Of a stretch of DNA of 23,557 bases, positions 8,731-16,057 are shown piece after piece. Below the pieces are notes generated by a model, which was given only the letters and a program-made list of their open reading frames with translations, was not told where the DNA came from and did not search any database. How positions within the stretch are numbered: the first letter of the stretch is position 1; every line of letters begins with the position of its first letter. The translations under genes were made by a program, and so were the position numbers. This DNA is from an uncultured Collinsella sp. (lineage in GTDB: Bacteria > Actinomycetota > Coriobacteriia > Coriobacteriales > Coriobacteriaceae). Location of the stretch: the NCBI GenBank assembly GCA_900549185.1, contig URNM01000013.1:1-23557 (forward strand), written 5' to 3'.

Positions 8731-8739
8731 GGGTATCCT
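8731..8739 (+). promoter_or_regulatory. Extended -10 candidate for pgeF-pst
   Basis: GGGTATCCT matches the GGGTANNNT pattern found upstream of several genes here. It sits 16 bases after the tandem 11-base repeats, about 80 bases before pgeF. No good -35 hexamer is present, which would fit an activator-dependent promoter. TATAAA at 8761-8766 is an alternative -10. Confidence 0.35.
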
Positions 8740-8775
8740 TTTAAAGAAGTATGACAGCCGTATAAACACGGACTG

Positions 8776-8790
8776 CGCGGCGACGCCGCG
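8776..8790. repeat. Perfect GC inverted repeat in the pgeF leader
   Basis: CGCGGCG (8776-8782) and CGCCGCG (8784-8790) are exact reverse complements around a single A. The repeat lies in the 5' leader of pgeF, 14 bases before the AGGAGG ribosome site at 8805-8810. It could be a protein site or a tight RNA structure affecting initiation. Confidence 0.4.
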
Positions 8791-8817
8791 GTACTTGTTG
8801 TAATAGGAGGCTTTAGT

Positions 8818-9618
8818 ATGGCAGCACGTGCGGACAACGTTTCGCGTGTCGACCATGATGGAGTTACGTTGGTAGAGGGCGCGACGCACGATGTCCGCTT
8901 TGCCTTTACCGAGCGCACCGGTGGCGTTTCCGAAGACGCGTACTCCTCGCTCAATCTGGGCTCGCATGTTGGCGATGACCCCTTTACCGTTCAAGAAAAT
9001 CGTCGTCGAGCGCTCGAAGCCATGGGCGCCGCTGAGTGCGAGCATAATCTGCTCGTGCCCAATCAAGTACATGGTGACCACGTCGTGACGGTGACCTCGA
9101 ACGGTGCCGATGATCTCGAGAACATTCGTGAGCAGATTGCCGAGGGCTGTGATGCCCTCGTCTGTACGGCCCATGAGGTGCCCGTGATGCTCTGCTTTGC
9201 CGATTGTGTTCCCGTGGTGCTGGTGGCTCCCGGCGGCTTTGCCGTGGTGCATTCTGGCTGGAAGGGCACGATTGCACGCATTTCCGCCAAGGCCTGCCAA
9301 GCACTCTGCGAGGCGGCTGGCTGCACGCCGGAGGACATCTCTGCTTATATTGGGCCCCATATCCTGGGCGACGAGTATGAGGTGTCCCAAGAACTTATGG
9401 ATCGCTTTGCCGCCGAGTTCGCGTGCATCGATGCTACCGCTTCCCGTATGCTCGATCTTTCCGCCGCCATTCGCGAGGCGCTGGTGGATGCCGGTGTCGA
9501 TGTGAATGGCATTGTGGACACCAAACTTTCCACCGTGCGTCAAAACGACCGCTTTTATTCCTATCGCAACGAGGGCGGGACCTGTGGGCGCCATGCTGCG
9601 ATCGGCGTGATGCTATGA
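8818..9618 (+). CDS. pgeF: Purine nucleoside phosphorylase / peptidoglycan editing factor (YfiH/YlmD/LACC1 family)
   Basis: The family (DUF152, once called polyphenol oxidase) has purine nucleoside phosphorylase and adenosine deaminase activity and, in E. coli, limits misincorporation of L-Ser into the peptidoglycan stem. The 266-residue protein carries the conserved metal-site motifs NQVHGD (His85), FADCVPV (Cys130) and HSGWKG (His145), plus TERTGGVS and IGPHI. AGGAGG lies 7 bases before the ATG. It follows ftsZ, the usual ylmD place, but its stop overlaps the pstS start (ATGA), so it probably heads the phosphate-transport transcript. Confidence 0.92.
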   Translation: MAARADNVSRVDHDGVTLVEGATHDVRFAFTERTGGVSEDAYSSLNLGSHVGDDPFTVQENRRRALEAMGAAECEHNLLVPNQVHGDHVVTVTSNGADDLENIREQIAEGCDALVCTAHEVPVMLCFADCVPVVLVAPGGFAVVHSGWKGTIARISAKACQALCEAAGCTPEDISAYIGPHILGDEYEVSQELMDRFAAEFACIDATASRMLDLSAAIREALVDAGVDVNGIVDTKLSTVRQNDRFYSYRNEGGTCGRHAAIGVML

Positions 9619-10451
9619 GAAAGATCGCATCGGTCCTGAGTGCAGCAGTGCTCGCGCTCACGCTGTGCGCCTGCTCCTCGGGATCTTCTACGTCTTCTAT
9701 TACCGTGGCCGGCTCGACCACCTGCCTTCCCATTGCCGAGATTGCGGCCGAGGGCTTTAAGGAAGAGACCGGCATCGACGTGCTCGTCTCCGGCCTTGGC
9801 TCATCTGCTGGCATCGAAGCTGTTAGCGCCGGCACCGCCGACATCGCCAGCTCGTCTCGTGGCCTCAATGCCGACGAGCAGGATTTGGGCCTGACGCCTA
9901 TCGTTATCGCACACGACGGCATTGCAGTCATCGTGAACGACGACAACCCGGTCGACAATCTCTCGACCGAGCAGCTCCGCGATATTTACGCCGGCAAGAT
10001 CACCAACTGGAAAGAAGTCGGCGGAGAGGACCTGAAGATTCAGGTTATCAACCGCGACGAGGCGTCCGGTACGCGCGAGGCCTTCCGCACTATCGTGATG
10101 GACGGCGCGCCGTTCGATCGCCGCTCGGCTGTTCTTTCGGGTACGGGCCAGGTACGCGATGTCGTATCCCGCTCACGTGGCGCTATTGGCTACATCTCGC
10201 TGGGTTTTGTCGAGAGCCTCAACGCCAAGACCTCGGTTAAGGCCGTTTCAGTCAACCATGTCGAGGCATCCGAGAAGACGGTCGCAAGTGGCGGCTATCC
10301 CATCTCGCGTGACCTTTACTTCTTTGTGAAGGGTACGCCTTCGCAGCAGGCGCAGGACTACATTGACTATGTGACATCCGAGAAGATGGACAAGCAGATT
10401 CGCGAGGCGGGCTTTATTCCCGTCACCAACGACGGAAAGGGGAGTGAGTAG
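9615..10451 (+). CDS. pstS: Phosphate ABC transporter substrate-binding lipoprotein
   Basis: PstS captures inorganic phosphate outside the membrane and delivers it to PstCAB. The 278-residue protein has a lipoprotein signal peptide: basic MRK, a hydrophobic stretch, then lipobox LCA-C with the lipidated Cys at residue 20. The mature part begins with the ligand-binding VAGSTTCLP (31-39) and contains SSRGL and NRDEASGTREAF, typical PstS phosphate contacts. The ATG overlaps the pgeF stop by 4 bases, so no separate ribosome site is needed. A longer frame from 9423 lies inside pgeF and is false because the signal peptide starts at 9615. Confidence 0.95.
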   Translation: MRKIASVLSAAVLALTLCACSSGSSTSSITVAGSTTCLPIAEIAAEGFKEETGIDVLVSGLGSSAGIEAVSAGTADIASSSRGLNADEQDLGLTPIVIAHDGIAVIVNDDNPVDNLSTEQLRDIYAGKITNWKEVGGEDLKIQVINRDEASGTREAFRTIVMDGAPFDRRSAVLSGTGQVRDVVSRSRGAIGYISLGFVESLNAKTSVKAVSVNHVEASEKTVASGGYPISRDLYFFVKGTPSQQAQDYIDYVTSEKMDKQIREAGFIPVTNDGKGSE

Positions 10452-10452
10452 C

Positions 10453-11376
10453 GTGGAAGCACAGGAAACCCCCCAGATTGAGCATGAGGCGCAGGTGCCC
10501 AAAAAGCGTGAGTTGGCGTTGGTGTCACGCAGCACCTATCTTAAGGAGAAGGCGCTGCAGTGGATCTTCTTTGCCTGCGCGTTCTTGGCGGTCGTCACCG
10601 TCATCCTGATCTTTGTCTTTACCACGTACTCGGCGCTGCCGGTCTTTACCGACATCGGTCTGGTGGACTTCTTTAGCTTTACGTGGGCGCCCTCTGAGGG
10701 TCACTACGGCATCATGTCGCTGCTGGCAGGCTCTGGCCTGGTGACGGTCGGTGCCCTTGCCATGGGTGTGCCCCTGGGTGTGGGCACGGCTGTGTATCTG
10801 GTCGAGATCGCCAGCAAGCGCGTGCGCAGGCTCATCAGCCCCGCCGTCGACCTGCTGGCGGGCATCCCCTCCATCATCTACGGCTTCTTTGGCATGGTCA
10901 TCATCCGTCCGTTTATCGCGCAGCTGACCGGCGGTCTTGGCTTTGGCGCGCTGACGGCGTGGTTCGTGCTCGCCATCATGATCGTTCCCACCATCACCAC
11001 GCTCACCATCGATGCCCTCAATTCCATTCCCATGGGCATTCGCGAGGCATCCTATGCCATGGGTGCCACCAAGTGGCAGACCATCTACAAGGTCGTGCTT
11101 CCTGCAGCCAAGCTGGGCATCGTCGATGCAATTGTCTTGGGTATGGGGCGTGCCATCGGTGAGACCATGGCCGTGCTGATGGTCGTGGGCAACGCCCCGG
11201 TCATTCCGGATAGCATCTCGAGCCCCATCTCGACGCTCACGAGTCAGATCGCGCTCGACATGAGTTATTCCTCGGGCCTGCACCGCTCGGCTCTGTTTGG
11301 CATGGGCGTGGTCCTGTTTATCATCTCCGCTGCACTGGTGGGTATCGTCCGCCTGATTTCCAAGAAGAGGGGGTAG
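10453..11376 (+). CDS. pstC: Phosphate ABC transporter permease PstC
   Basis: PstC is one of two membrane subunits of the phosphate importer. It has 307 residues and about six membrane helices, the first from ~33. The ABC-permease coupling segment is GIREASYAMGATKWQTIYKVVLPAA, with IGETMAV after it (in two adjoining pieces around residues 196-240). GTG 10453 is preferred because GGGGAG at 10439-10444 lies 8 bases upstream; GTG 10444, three codons earlier, overlaps that site. It starts one base after the pstS stop. Confidence 0.93.
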   Translation: MEAQETPQIEHEAQVPKKRELALVSRSTYLKEKALQWIFFACAFLAVVTVILIFVFTTYSALPVFTDIGLVDFFSFTWAPSEGHYGIMSLLAGSGLVTVGALAMGVPLGVGTAVYLVEIASKRVRRLISPAVDLLAGIPSIIYGFFGMVIIRPFIAQLTGGLGFGALTAWFVLAIMIVPTITTLTIDALNSIPMGIREASYAMGATKWQTIYKVVLPAAKLGIVDAIVLGMGRAIGETMAVLMVVGNAPVIPDSISSPISTLTSQIALDMSYSSGLHRSALFGMGVVLFIISAALVGIVRLISKKRG

Positions 11377-11379
11377 GCT

Positions 11380-12285
11380 ATGTCCGATTCCGTTGACACG
11401 ATGGTCGATACGACCTCCTCGCGCGAGCGCATCAAGCGTGCCCTTTCCCATGGCAAGAAGGGCCGTATCAACAAGGACCTGTCCAACAAGATCATGCTCG
11501 GCGTGTTTCGCGCCGCGGCCTATATAACCACGCTGGTGCTGATTGCCATCATCGCCTACGTGGTCATCAACGGCCTGCCGCATATCTCGCTCGACTTTAT
11601 CTTCGGCTGGCCGCAGGGCGTAAACGCCGAAGGCGGCATTTGGCCCACGATTGTCTCGACCGTCTACGTGACGGCGCTCGCCATGCTCATCTGCACGCCG
11701 GTTGCCGTCTTGGCTGCGGTCTATCTGGCCGAATACGCCAAGCAGGGCAAGATCGTCGACATCATTCGCTATGCTGCCGATGCCCTGGCCTCGGTACCCT
11801 CCATCGTTATGGGCCTCTTTGGCTACGCCTTGTTTGTCGAGGCTATGGGTCTGGGCCTTTCGATGGTCTCGGCCGCCCTGGCGCTGGCACTTCTGATGCT
11901 GCCCATTGTCATGCGTACCACCGAGGAGGCAATCCGCGCCGTTCCGCGCTATATCCGTTGGGGCGCATACGGCCTGGGCGCCACCAAGTGGCAGGTCGTC
12001 TCCAAGATCGTGCTTCCTTCTGCCTTTGGCCGCATTGCCACCGGCATTGTCCTTGCCATCGGCCGCGCCATCGGCGAGACCGCCGTGGTGCTCTACACCA
12101 TGGGTCAGGCCATCAACCTGCCTATTTCGCCGCTCGATTCCGGTCGTCCCATGACCGTTCACCTTTATCTGCTTGCCAATGACGGCATCAACATGAACGC
12201 AGCCTACGGCACCGCGCTTTTGCTGATGGCGATTATTCTGGCCTTCAACCTGTTTGCGCGTTATCTGTCGCGCAAACGCCGCTAG
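11380..12285 (+). CDS. pstA: Phosphate ABC transporter permease PstA
   Basis: PstA is the second membrane subunit, pairing with PstC. The 301-residue protein has a ~35-residue cytoplasmic N-terminus and about six helices. The coupling loop runs EEAIRAVPRYIRWGAYGLGATKWQ with LPSAFGRIATG and AIGRAIGETAVVLY. Conserved Pst features include the ADALASVPSIVMGLFGY segment after the third helix. A G-rich AGAGGGGG site precedes the ATG, which lies 3 bases after the pstC stop. Confidence 0.93.
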   Translation: MSDSVDTMVDTTSSRERIKRALSHGKKGRINKDLSNKIMLGVFRAAAYITTLVLIAIIAYVVINGLPHISLDFIFGWPQGVNAEGGIWPTIVSTVYVTALAMLICTPVAVLAAVYLAEYAKQGKIVDIIRYAADALASVPSIVMGLFGYALFVEAMGLGLSMVSAALALALLMLPIVMRTTEEAIRAVPRYIRWGAYGLGATKWQVVSKIVLPSAFGRIATGIVLAIGRAIGETAVVLYTMGQAINLPISPLDSGRPMTVHLYLLANDGINMNAAYGTALLLMAIILAFNLFARYLSRKRR

Positions 12286-12297
12286 TTAAGGAGTCCC

Positions 12298-13101
12298 ATG
12301 TCCGTCTATCAGTCCGCTCCCACGCTGGAGCAAGCGGCCATCACGGCCAAGGATTTCAACTTTTGGTACGGTGACTTTCATGCGCTGACGGGGCTCGACC
12401 TCAACATCGCCAAAAACGCCATCACTTCGTTTATCGGTCCTTCGGGCTGCGGCAAATCGACGTTTTTGCGCTGCATCAACCGTATGAACGACCTTATCGA
12501 GGGTACCCGCGTCGAGGGCACCATGACGCTCGACGGCAACGATATCTATGCCGAGGGCGTCGACCCGGTCGACCTTCGCCGCCGCGTGGGCATGATTTTT
12601 CAGCAGCCCAACCCGTTTCCCAAATCCATCTACGAGAATGTCGCTTTTGGCCCTCGTCTGCAGGGCGTGACTAGCAAAAGCGACCTCGATGACATCGTGG
12701 AAGAATCGCTCAAGCGCGCCAACCTCTGGAAAGAGGTATCCAATCAGCTCAACAAGGACGGTTTGGCGCTCTCGGGCGGTCAGCAGCAGCGTCTGTGCAT
12801 TGCGCGTGTGCTTGCGGTGCAGCCCGATGTCCTACTGATGGACGAGCCCTGCTCCGCCATCGACCCCACGTCCGTCTCTAAGGTCGAGGATCTGATGGCC
12901 GAGCTGGCGCCCGAGATGACGATCATCATCGTCACGCATTCTATGCAGCAGGCCGCTCGTATTAGCGACTACACCGCATTTTTCTTGCAGGAAGTTGCCG
13001 GCGAGCCCGCCACGCTCATCGAGTATGGTCAAACCGACGCGATCTTCACCAGCCCGGTGGATTCACGGACGGAAGACTATATCACCGGCCGCTTTGGCTG
13101 A
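12298..13101 (+). CDS. pstB: Phosphate ABC transporter ATP-binding protein
   Basis: PstB hydrolyses ATP to drive phosphate import. The 267-residue protein has every ABC motif: aromatic NFWYGDFHAL (A-loop), Walker A GPSGCGKST (47-55), Q-loop FQQPNPFPKSIYENV (from 101), signature LSGGQQQR (158-165), Walker B VLLMDEPCSAIDP (178-190) and switch His214 in THSMQQA. The PNPFPKSI and DEPCSAIDP forms are characteristic of PstB. AAGGAG lies 4 bases before the ATG. phoU follows after 92 bases. Confidence 0.97.
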   Translation: MSVYQSAPTLEQAAITAKDFNFWYGDFHALTGLDLNIAKNAITSFIGPSGCGKSTFLRCINRMNDLIEGTRVEGTMTLDGNDIYAEGVDPVDLRRRVGMIFQQPNPFPKSIYENVAFGPRLQGVTSKSDLDDIVEESLKRANLWKEVSNQLNKDGLALSGGQQQRLCIARVLAVQPDVLLMDEPCSAIDPTSVSKVEDLMAELAPEMTIIIVTHSMQQAARISDYTAFFLQEVAGEPATLIEYGQTDAIFTSPVDSRTEDYITGRFG

Positions 13102-13173
13102 TCGGTGCGACTAGTCCCAAGCCGATCGGACCTGGTCCGGTGCGTATTCACTGTGCGGGCGGCATGACCGCAC
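13100..13173 (+). other. pstB-phoU spacer with competing hairpins
   Basis: Three inverted repeats crowd this spacer: GATCGG (13100-13105) with CCGATC (13122-13127), CGGACC-T-GGTCCG (13127-13139), and GTGCGG (13153-13158) with CCGCAC (13168-13173). No T-run follows, so a terminator is unlikely. The structures may protect the pst mRNA end or tune phoU expression. Confidence 0.35.
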
Positions 13174-13193
13174 CCAACTGATTGGAGTGAACC

Positions 13194-14051
13194 ATGCGCA
13201 AACTGTTTTCCCGTCAGCTCATCGAAGCCCGTCACGAGATGCTGAGCATCTACGAGGCTGTAGACCTGGCGCTTCACGACGCCGTGAAGGCCTATGTGAC
13301 CGACGATCGCAAGCTCGCCACCAAGACCAAGAAGCGCACGCTCTCGATCGATGCGCGCTGCGCCAACTTGGAGGCCGTGTGCTACAACCTGATCGCTACG
13401 CAGTCGCCGGTCGCCTCCGACTTCCGCTTGCTGCAGACGATCATCTACGTCGACTTTAACCTGCAGCGCATGACCGATAAGGTTCGCCAGATCTGCCGCG
13501 CCACGCGTCACATGGTCAAGGCCGACATCTCGCTGCCCCAGGAACTCGTCGCTACGGTCAAGGCCGAGGCCGAGGCTGTTTACCAGGTGCTGGGTTCGTC
13601 ACTTTCTGCGCTCGTCACCAACGACATGTCCATCATCTGCAACCTGGCCGGCGAGGACGAGCCGGTGCATGCGGCGTACGAGAAGTTCTTCCGCACCTTT
13701 AACCGCATGGACACGGGCGATTTTATGGACGACGACAGCAACTATGACGACCTGCGCCGCGCCATCATGGTCTCGCGCTACCTCGATCGTATCGCCTCGA
13801 TTTCGATCGATGCCGCCTGCCGTCTGACCTTCCTTTTGACCGGACAGCGTATGACTGCCGGCGATATCGCCCGTACGGACGAGGATGAGCTTGAGAGCAT
13901 GCGCGTGCCTTCGGGCGAGGGTGTCATCATGAGGCCTGCCGTCGATGCACACTATGTTGCCAAAGTGCCCGCTAACGAGGTGAGCGAGGGTCTCCGCTAC
14001 CTGCTCGAGCACCTCGAGGACGAGGACGACGCCGAGGACGACGAGGAGTAG
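13194..14051 (+). CDS. phoU: PhoU-like phosphate regulator, degenerate metal motifs
   Basis: PhoU damps phosphate uptake and signalling through PstB and the PhoR sensor. This 285-residue helical protein aligns by its first repeat (ANLEAVCYNLIATQSPVASD, 57-76). The usual metal-binding LERIGD reads LQRMTD (90-95; Gln91 for Glu) and the second repeat reads YLDRIAS (196-202; Asp198 for Glu, Ser202 for Asp). Typical PhoU proteins are about 210-240 residues; here ~65 extra residues follow the second repeat, ending in an acidic tail EDEDDAEDDEE. GGAG lies 6 bases before the ATG. Position after pstB supports the call; the motif losses suggest altered metal binding. Confidence 0.85.
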   Translation: MRKLFSRQLIEARHEMLSIYEAVDLALHDAVKAYVTDDRKLATKTKKRTLSIDARCANLEAVCYNLIATQSPVASDFRLLQTIIYVDFNLQRMTDKVRQICRATRHMVKADISLPQELVATVKAEAEAVYQVLGSSLSALVTNDMSIICNLAGEDEPVHAAYEKFFRTFNRMDTGDFMDDDSNYDDLRRAIMVSRYLDRIASISIDAACRLTFLLTGQRMTAGDIARTDEDELESMRVPSGEGVIMRPAVDAHYVAKVPANEVSEGLRYLLEHLEDEDDAEDDEE

Positions 14052-14089
14052 GGCGGCCCCGTTCGTCGAAAGATTGTAAATACCTAAGT

Positions 14090-14121
14090 GAGCGCGGCCT
14101 TGCACATGCGAGGCCGCGCTC
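14090..14121 (+). terminator. 11-bp perfect hairpin after phoU
   Basis: GAGCGCGGCCT (14090-14100) pairs exactly with AGGCCGCGCTC (14111-14121) around a 10-base loop. It lies 38 bases after phoU and before yggS. The following bases (TTGCG) are only weakly T-rich. It probably ends or attenuates the pst transcript. Confidence 0.65.
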
Positions 14122-14171
14122 TTGCGTTAGCATGGGACTACTTGTTTGGCTGTCTGCGGAGGCGATTGGCA

Positions 14172-14909
14172 ATGGATAACTATTTGGACTTGATACGCGC
14201 TCGCCGCGAGCAGATTCTCGAACGTTTTTATGCAGCACTCGATCGCGCGGGCCGTCCCCACGATGCCGCGCGCCTGATTGCCGTCTCCAAGACTGTTGGC
14301 GTTGATGAGACCGTTGCCGCTATTCAGGCGGGGTATCGCCATTTTGCCGAGAACCGCCCGCAGGAGCTCGTTCGCAAGCTTGCGGGCCTCGTAGAGCATC
14401 CGGAGCTACCCGAGGTGCGCTTCGATATGATCGGCAACCTGCAGACCAACAAGATCAATGCGGTTCTGGGCTCGGCCGAGCTGATTCATTCGGTAAGCTC
14501 GCTGCATTTGGCTCAGGCCATCTCGAGCCGTGCGGTCCGCAAGATTGAGGCGGGCGAGCTCTCCGGCCCCCAGCGTGTGCTGATCGAGGTCAATGTGAGC
14601 GGCGAGGAGTCCAAGGGCGGCTTTTCGCCCGACGAGGTCCGAGACGCCGCAGGTGAGCTTGCGGAGCTTGAGGGAATTTGTGTGCAGGGCCTTATGACTA
14701 TGGCGCCCCGGGGGAATAAGAATGTGGCGCGCCGCACTTTTGCCGGACTTCGCGAACTAAGGGATGAGCTTGAGGCGACGCACTCCGACCTGAGCCTGCC
14801 CGAACTTTCCTGCGGCATGAGCGAGGACTTTGAGCCTGCCCTTGAGGAAGGCTCTACGCTCGTTCGCCTGGGCAGGGTAGTATTTAGCCCGGAGTTTGCA
14901 GTAAAATAA
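14172..14909 (+). CDS. yggS: PLP homeostasis protein YggS/YlmE
   Basis: This is the single-domain alanine-racemase-fold protein (PLPBP/COG0325) that binds pyridoxal phosphate and affects vitamin B6 and amino-acid balance. Of 245 residues, the PLP lysine is Lys40 in LIAVSKT. Family segments are FAENRPQELVRK (FGEN in most members, so Gly to Ala), DMIGNLQTNK, IHSVSSLHLA, VLIEVNVSGEESKGGF, GLMTMAP, and LSCGMSEDFEPAL with GSTLVRLGR. ATG 14172 has GGAGG nine bases upstream; the frame is open from 14088 but that start lies in the hairpin region without a ribosome site. It sits directly upstream of sepF, as ylmE does elsewhere. Confidence 0.92.
   Translation: MDNYLDLIRARREQILERFYAALDRAGRPHDAARLIAVSKTVGVDETVAAIQAGYRHFAENRPQELVRKLAGLVEHPELPEVRFDMIGNLQTNKINAVLGSAELIHSVSSLHLAQAISSRAVRKIEAGELSGPQRVLIEVNVSGEESKGGFSPDEVRDAAGELAELEGICVQGLMTMAPRGNKNVARRTFAGLRELRDELEATHSDLSLPELSCGMSEDFEPALEEGSTLVRLGRVVFSPEFAVK
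14875..14883 (+). promoter_or_regulatory. Extended -10 candidate for sepF
   Basis: GGGTAGTAT inside the 3' end of yggS fits the GGGTANNNT pattern. It would place a transcript start near 14890, about 80 bases before sepF. Confidence 0.3.
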
Positions 14910-14969
14910 GGCTCTGAAGTGCGCACTGATTATCAGAGCGCCTGCACTAAACCGCGAGAGGACACAACC

Positions 14970-15692
14970 ATGGGCTTCCTTGACGAGATTAAAAATAAGA
15001 TGCACCTGGGCGGCCAGCAGGGTTACGACCAGGGTTATGGTCAGGACGACGACTACGGCTACGATGACGGCTATGACGATGGCTACCAGAACAACGGTTA
15101 CAGCGGTGCCTCGGGCGAGGGCTTCTACACCCAGGATGAGCCGAGCAACGGCCTGTTGGGTCAGACGCGCCGCGGCGAGGCCGAGTCGGTGGCCGTGTAC
15201 ACGCGCTCCGGTCAGCTGGTCGGCGACGATTCTCGCCACGCTACGACGTATAACCCGCCTTCGCGCTCGCAGGACAGTGTTGCGAGCGGTTATCGTCCTG
15301 GTGCCTATGACACGCCGTCGAGCTACGCCGAGAATACCCGCGCCCGTGCCGCCGCTGCACCCGCGCCTGCACCGAGCGATGCCTCGGCCTATGCGAGCAA
15401 TATCATCAACGCCACGCCGCAGCTGCCGGCCTATGTCCTGCGCCCCGAGAGCTATGACGACGTGGAGACCGTGGTGCGCCGCGTTCGCACCAAGCAGCCT
15501 GTCGCACTGATTTTTGTGGGCGTACGCACCGAAGTTGCCAAGCGCGTCTTGGACTTCTCTTACGGCTTTGCCTGCGGTCTGGGTGCCACGGTCAAGGAGG
15601 TGGGCGACCGCGTGTTCATGGTGCTGCCCGCCGGTTGCGAGGTCAAGGATTCGGACCTCAAAAAGCTCCGTGCCGACGGCTACCTTAAGTAA
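14970..15692 (+). CDS. sepF: Cell division protein SepF
   Basis: SepF binds the FtsZ C-terminal peptide and anchors the ring to the membrane, the job of FtsA in species that have it. The 240-residue protein starts with the membrane-targeting helix MGFLDEIKNKMHL. A Tyr/Asp/Gly-rich stretch follows (18-44), then an Ala/Pro linker and the SepF domain from ~153 (AYVLRPESYDDVETVVRRVR...RVLDFSYGFACGLGATVKEVGDRVFMVLPAG). ATG 14970 has GAGAGG eight bases upstream; the frame is open back to GTG 14919, but that would bury the amphipathic helix. The absence of ftsA in the cluster makes SepF the likely principal FtsZ anchor. Confidence 0.95.
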   Translation: MGFLDEIKNKMHLGGQQGYDQGYGQDDDYGYDDGYDDGYQNNGYSGASGEGFYTQDEPSNGLLGQTRRGEAESVAVYTRSGQLVGDDSRHATTYNPPSRSQDSVASGYRPGAYDTPSSYAENTRARAAAAPAPAPSDASAYASNIINATPQLPAYVLRPESYDDVETVVRRVRTKQPVALIFVGVRTEVAKRVLDFSYGFACGLGATVKEVGDRVFMVLPAGCEVKDSDLKKLRADGYLK

Positions 15693-15713
15693 AGACAAGA
15701 CGAGGAGATTCTC

Positions 15714-15995
15714 ATCAACATCTACACCATTGTCCAGCTGGTCAATACGCTGTTCAACTTTTACTCCACGCTCATCGTGGTCTACTGCCTTATGACGTGG
15801 ATCCCTATGAAACAGGGTGGATTGCTACAGGATATCGCCGTTGTTCTCGATAGCGTGTGCGGCCCGTGGCTCAATTTGTTCCGCCGGTTTATCCCGCCCA
15901 TGGGCGGCGTCGATTTTTCACCGGTCGTTGCGATTATTGCGTTGCAGTTGGTGCAGAAGCTGGTTCTGCAACTTCTTATAGGTATACTCATATAA
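15714..15995 (+). CDS. yggT: YggT/YlmG family membrane protein, probable AUC start
   Basis: YggT proteins are small membrane proteins of about 90 residues, with two hydrophobic regions, encoded next to sepF and linked to division and membrane organisation. Translation of this frame gives (M)NIYTIVQLVNTLFNFYST then LIVVYCLMTWIP, a PWLNLFRRFIPPMGGVDFSP segment and a final hydrophobic helix: 93 residues. The frame has no ATG, GTG or TTG between the sepF stop (15690) and GTG 15777. GAGGAG at 15702-15707 lies 6 bases before ATC 15714, so AUC is the best start. Starting at GTG 15777 would delete the first helix. Confidence 0.82.
   Translation: MNIYTIVQLVNTLFNFYSTLIVVYCLMTWIPMKQGGLLQDIAVVLDSVCGPWLNLFRRFIPPMGGVDFSPVVAIIALQLVQKLVLQLLIGILI
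15980..15988 (+). promoter_or_regulatory. Extended -10 candidate for divIVA
   Basis: AGGTATACT at the very end of yggT contains TATACT, close to consensus, and would start a transcript about 60 bases before divIVA. The -35 region (near CTGGTT) is poor. Confidence 0.35.
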
Positions 15996-16057
15996 AACTG
16001 GCTTAGTAACTCACGTCGGGCGCACGGCGCCAAGGCGAAGATAAAGGAGAACTTGTT

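Noticed and set aside
7411..9594. 727-codon open frame on the minus strand opposite ftsZ and pgeF
   Set aside because: It overlaps two well-supported genes in full. Its composition (Gly, His, Asp, Val runs) is that expected from the antisense frame of GC3-rich genes.
9423..9614. N-terminal extension of pstS inside pgeF
   Set aside because: The lipoprotein signal peptide begins at ATG 9615, and the upstream frame overlaps the conserved end of pgeF.
10525..12162. 545-codon open frame on the minus strand opposite pstC and pstA
   Set aside because: Antisense shadow of two clear permease genes; low-complexity His/Asp/Gly/Arg composition, no domain and no ribosome site evident.
15020..15100. Tandem DNA repeat in sepF
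   Set aside because: The Tyr-Asp-Gly periodicity is at protein level; the underlying codons vary, so it is not a DNA repeat or CRISPR-like array.
15777..15995. 72-residue yggT starting at GTG 15777
   Set aside because: It lacks a ribosome site and removes the first conserved hydrophobic segment, which is encoded in frame upstream behind GAGGAG.
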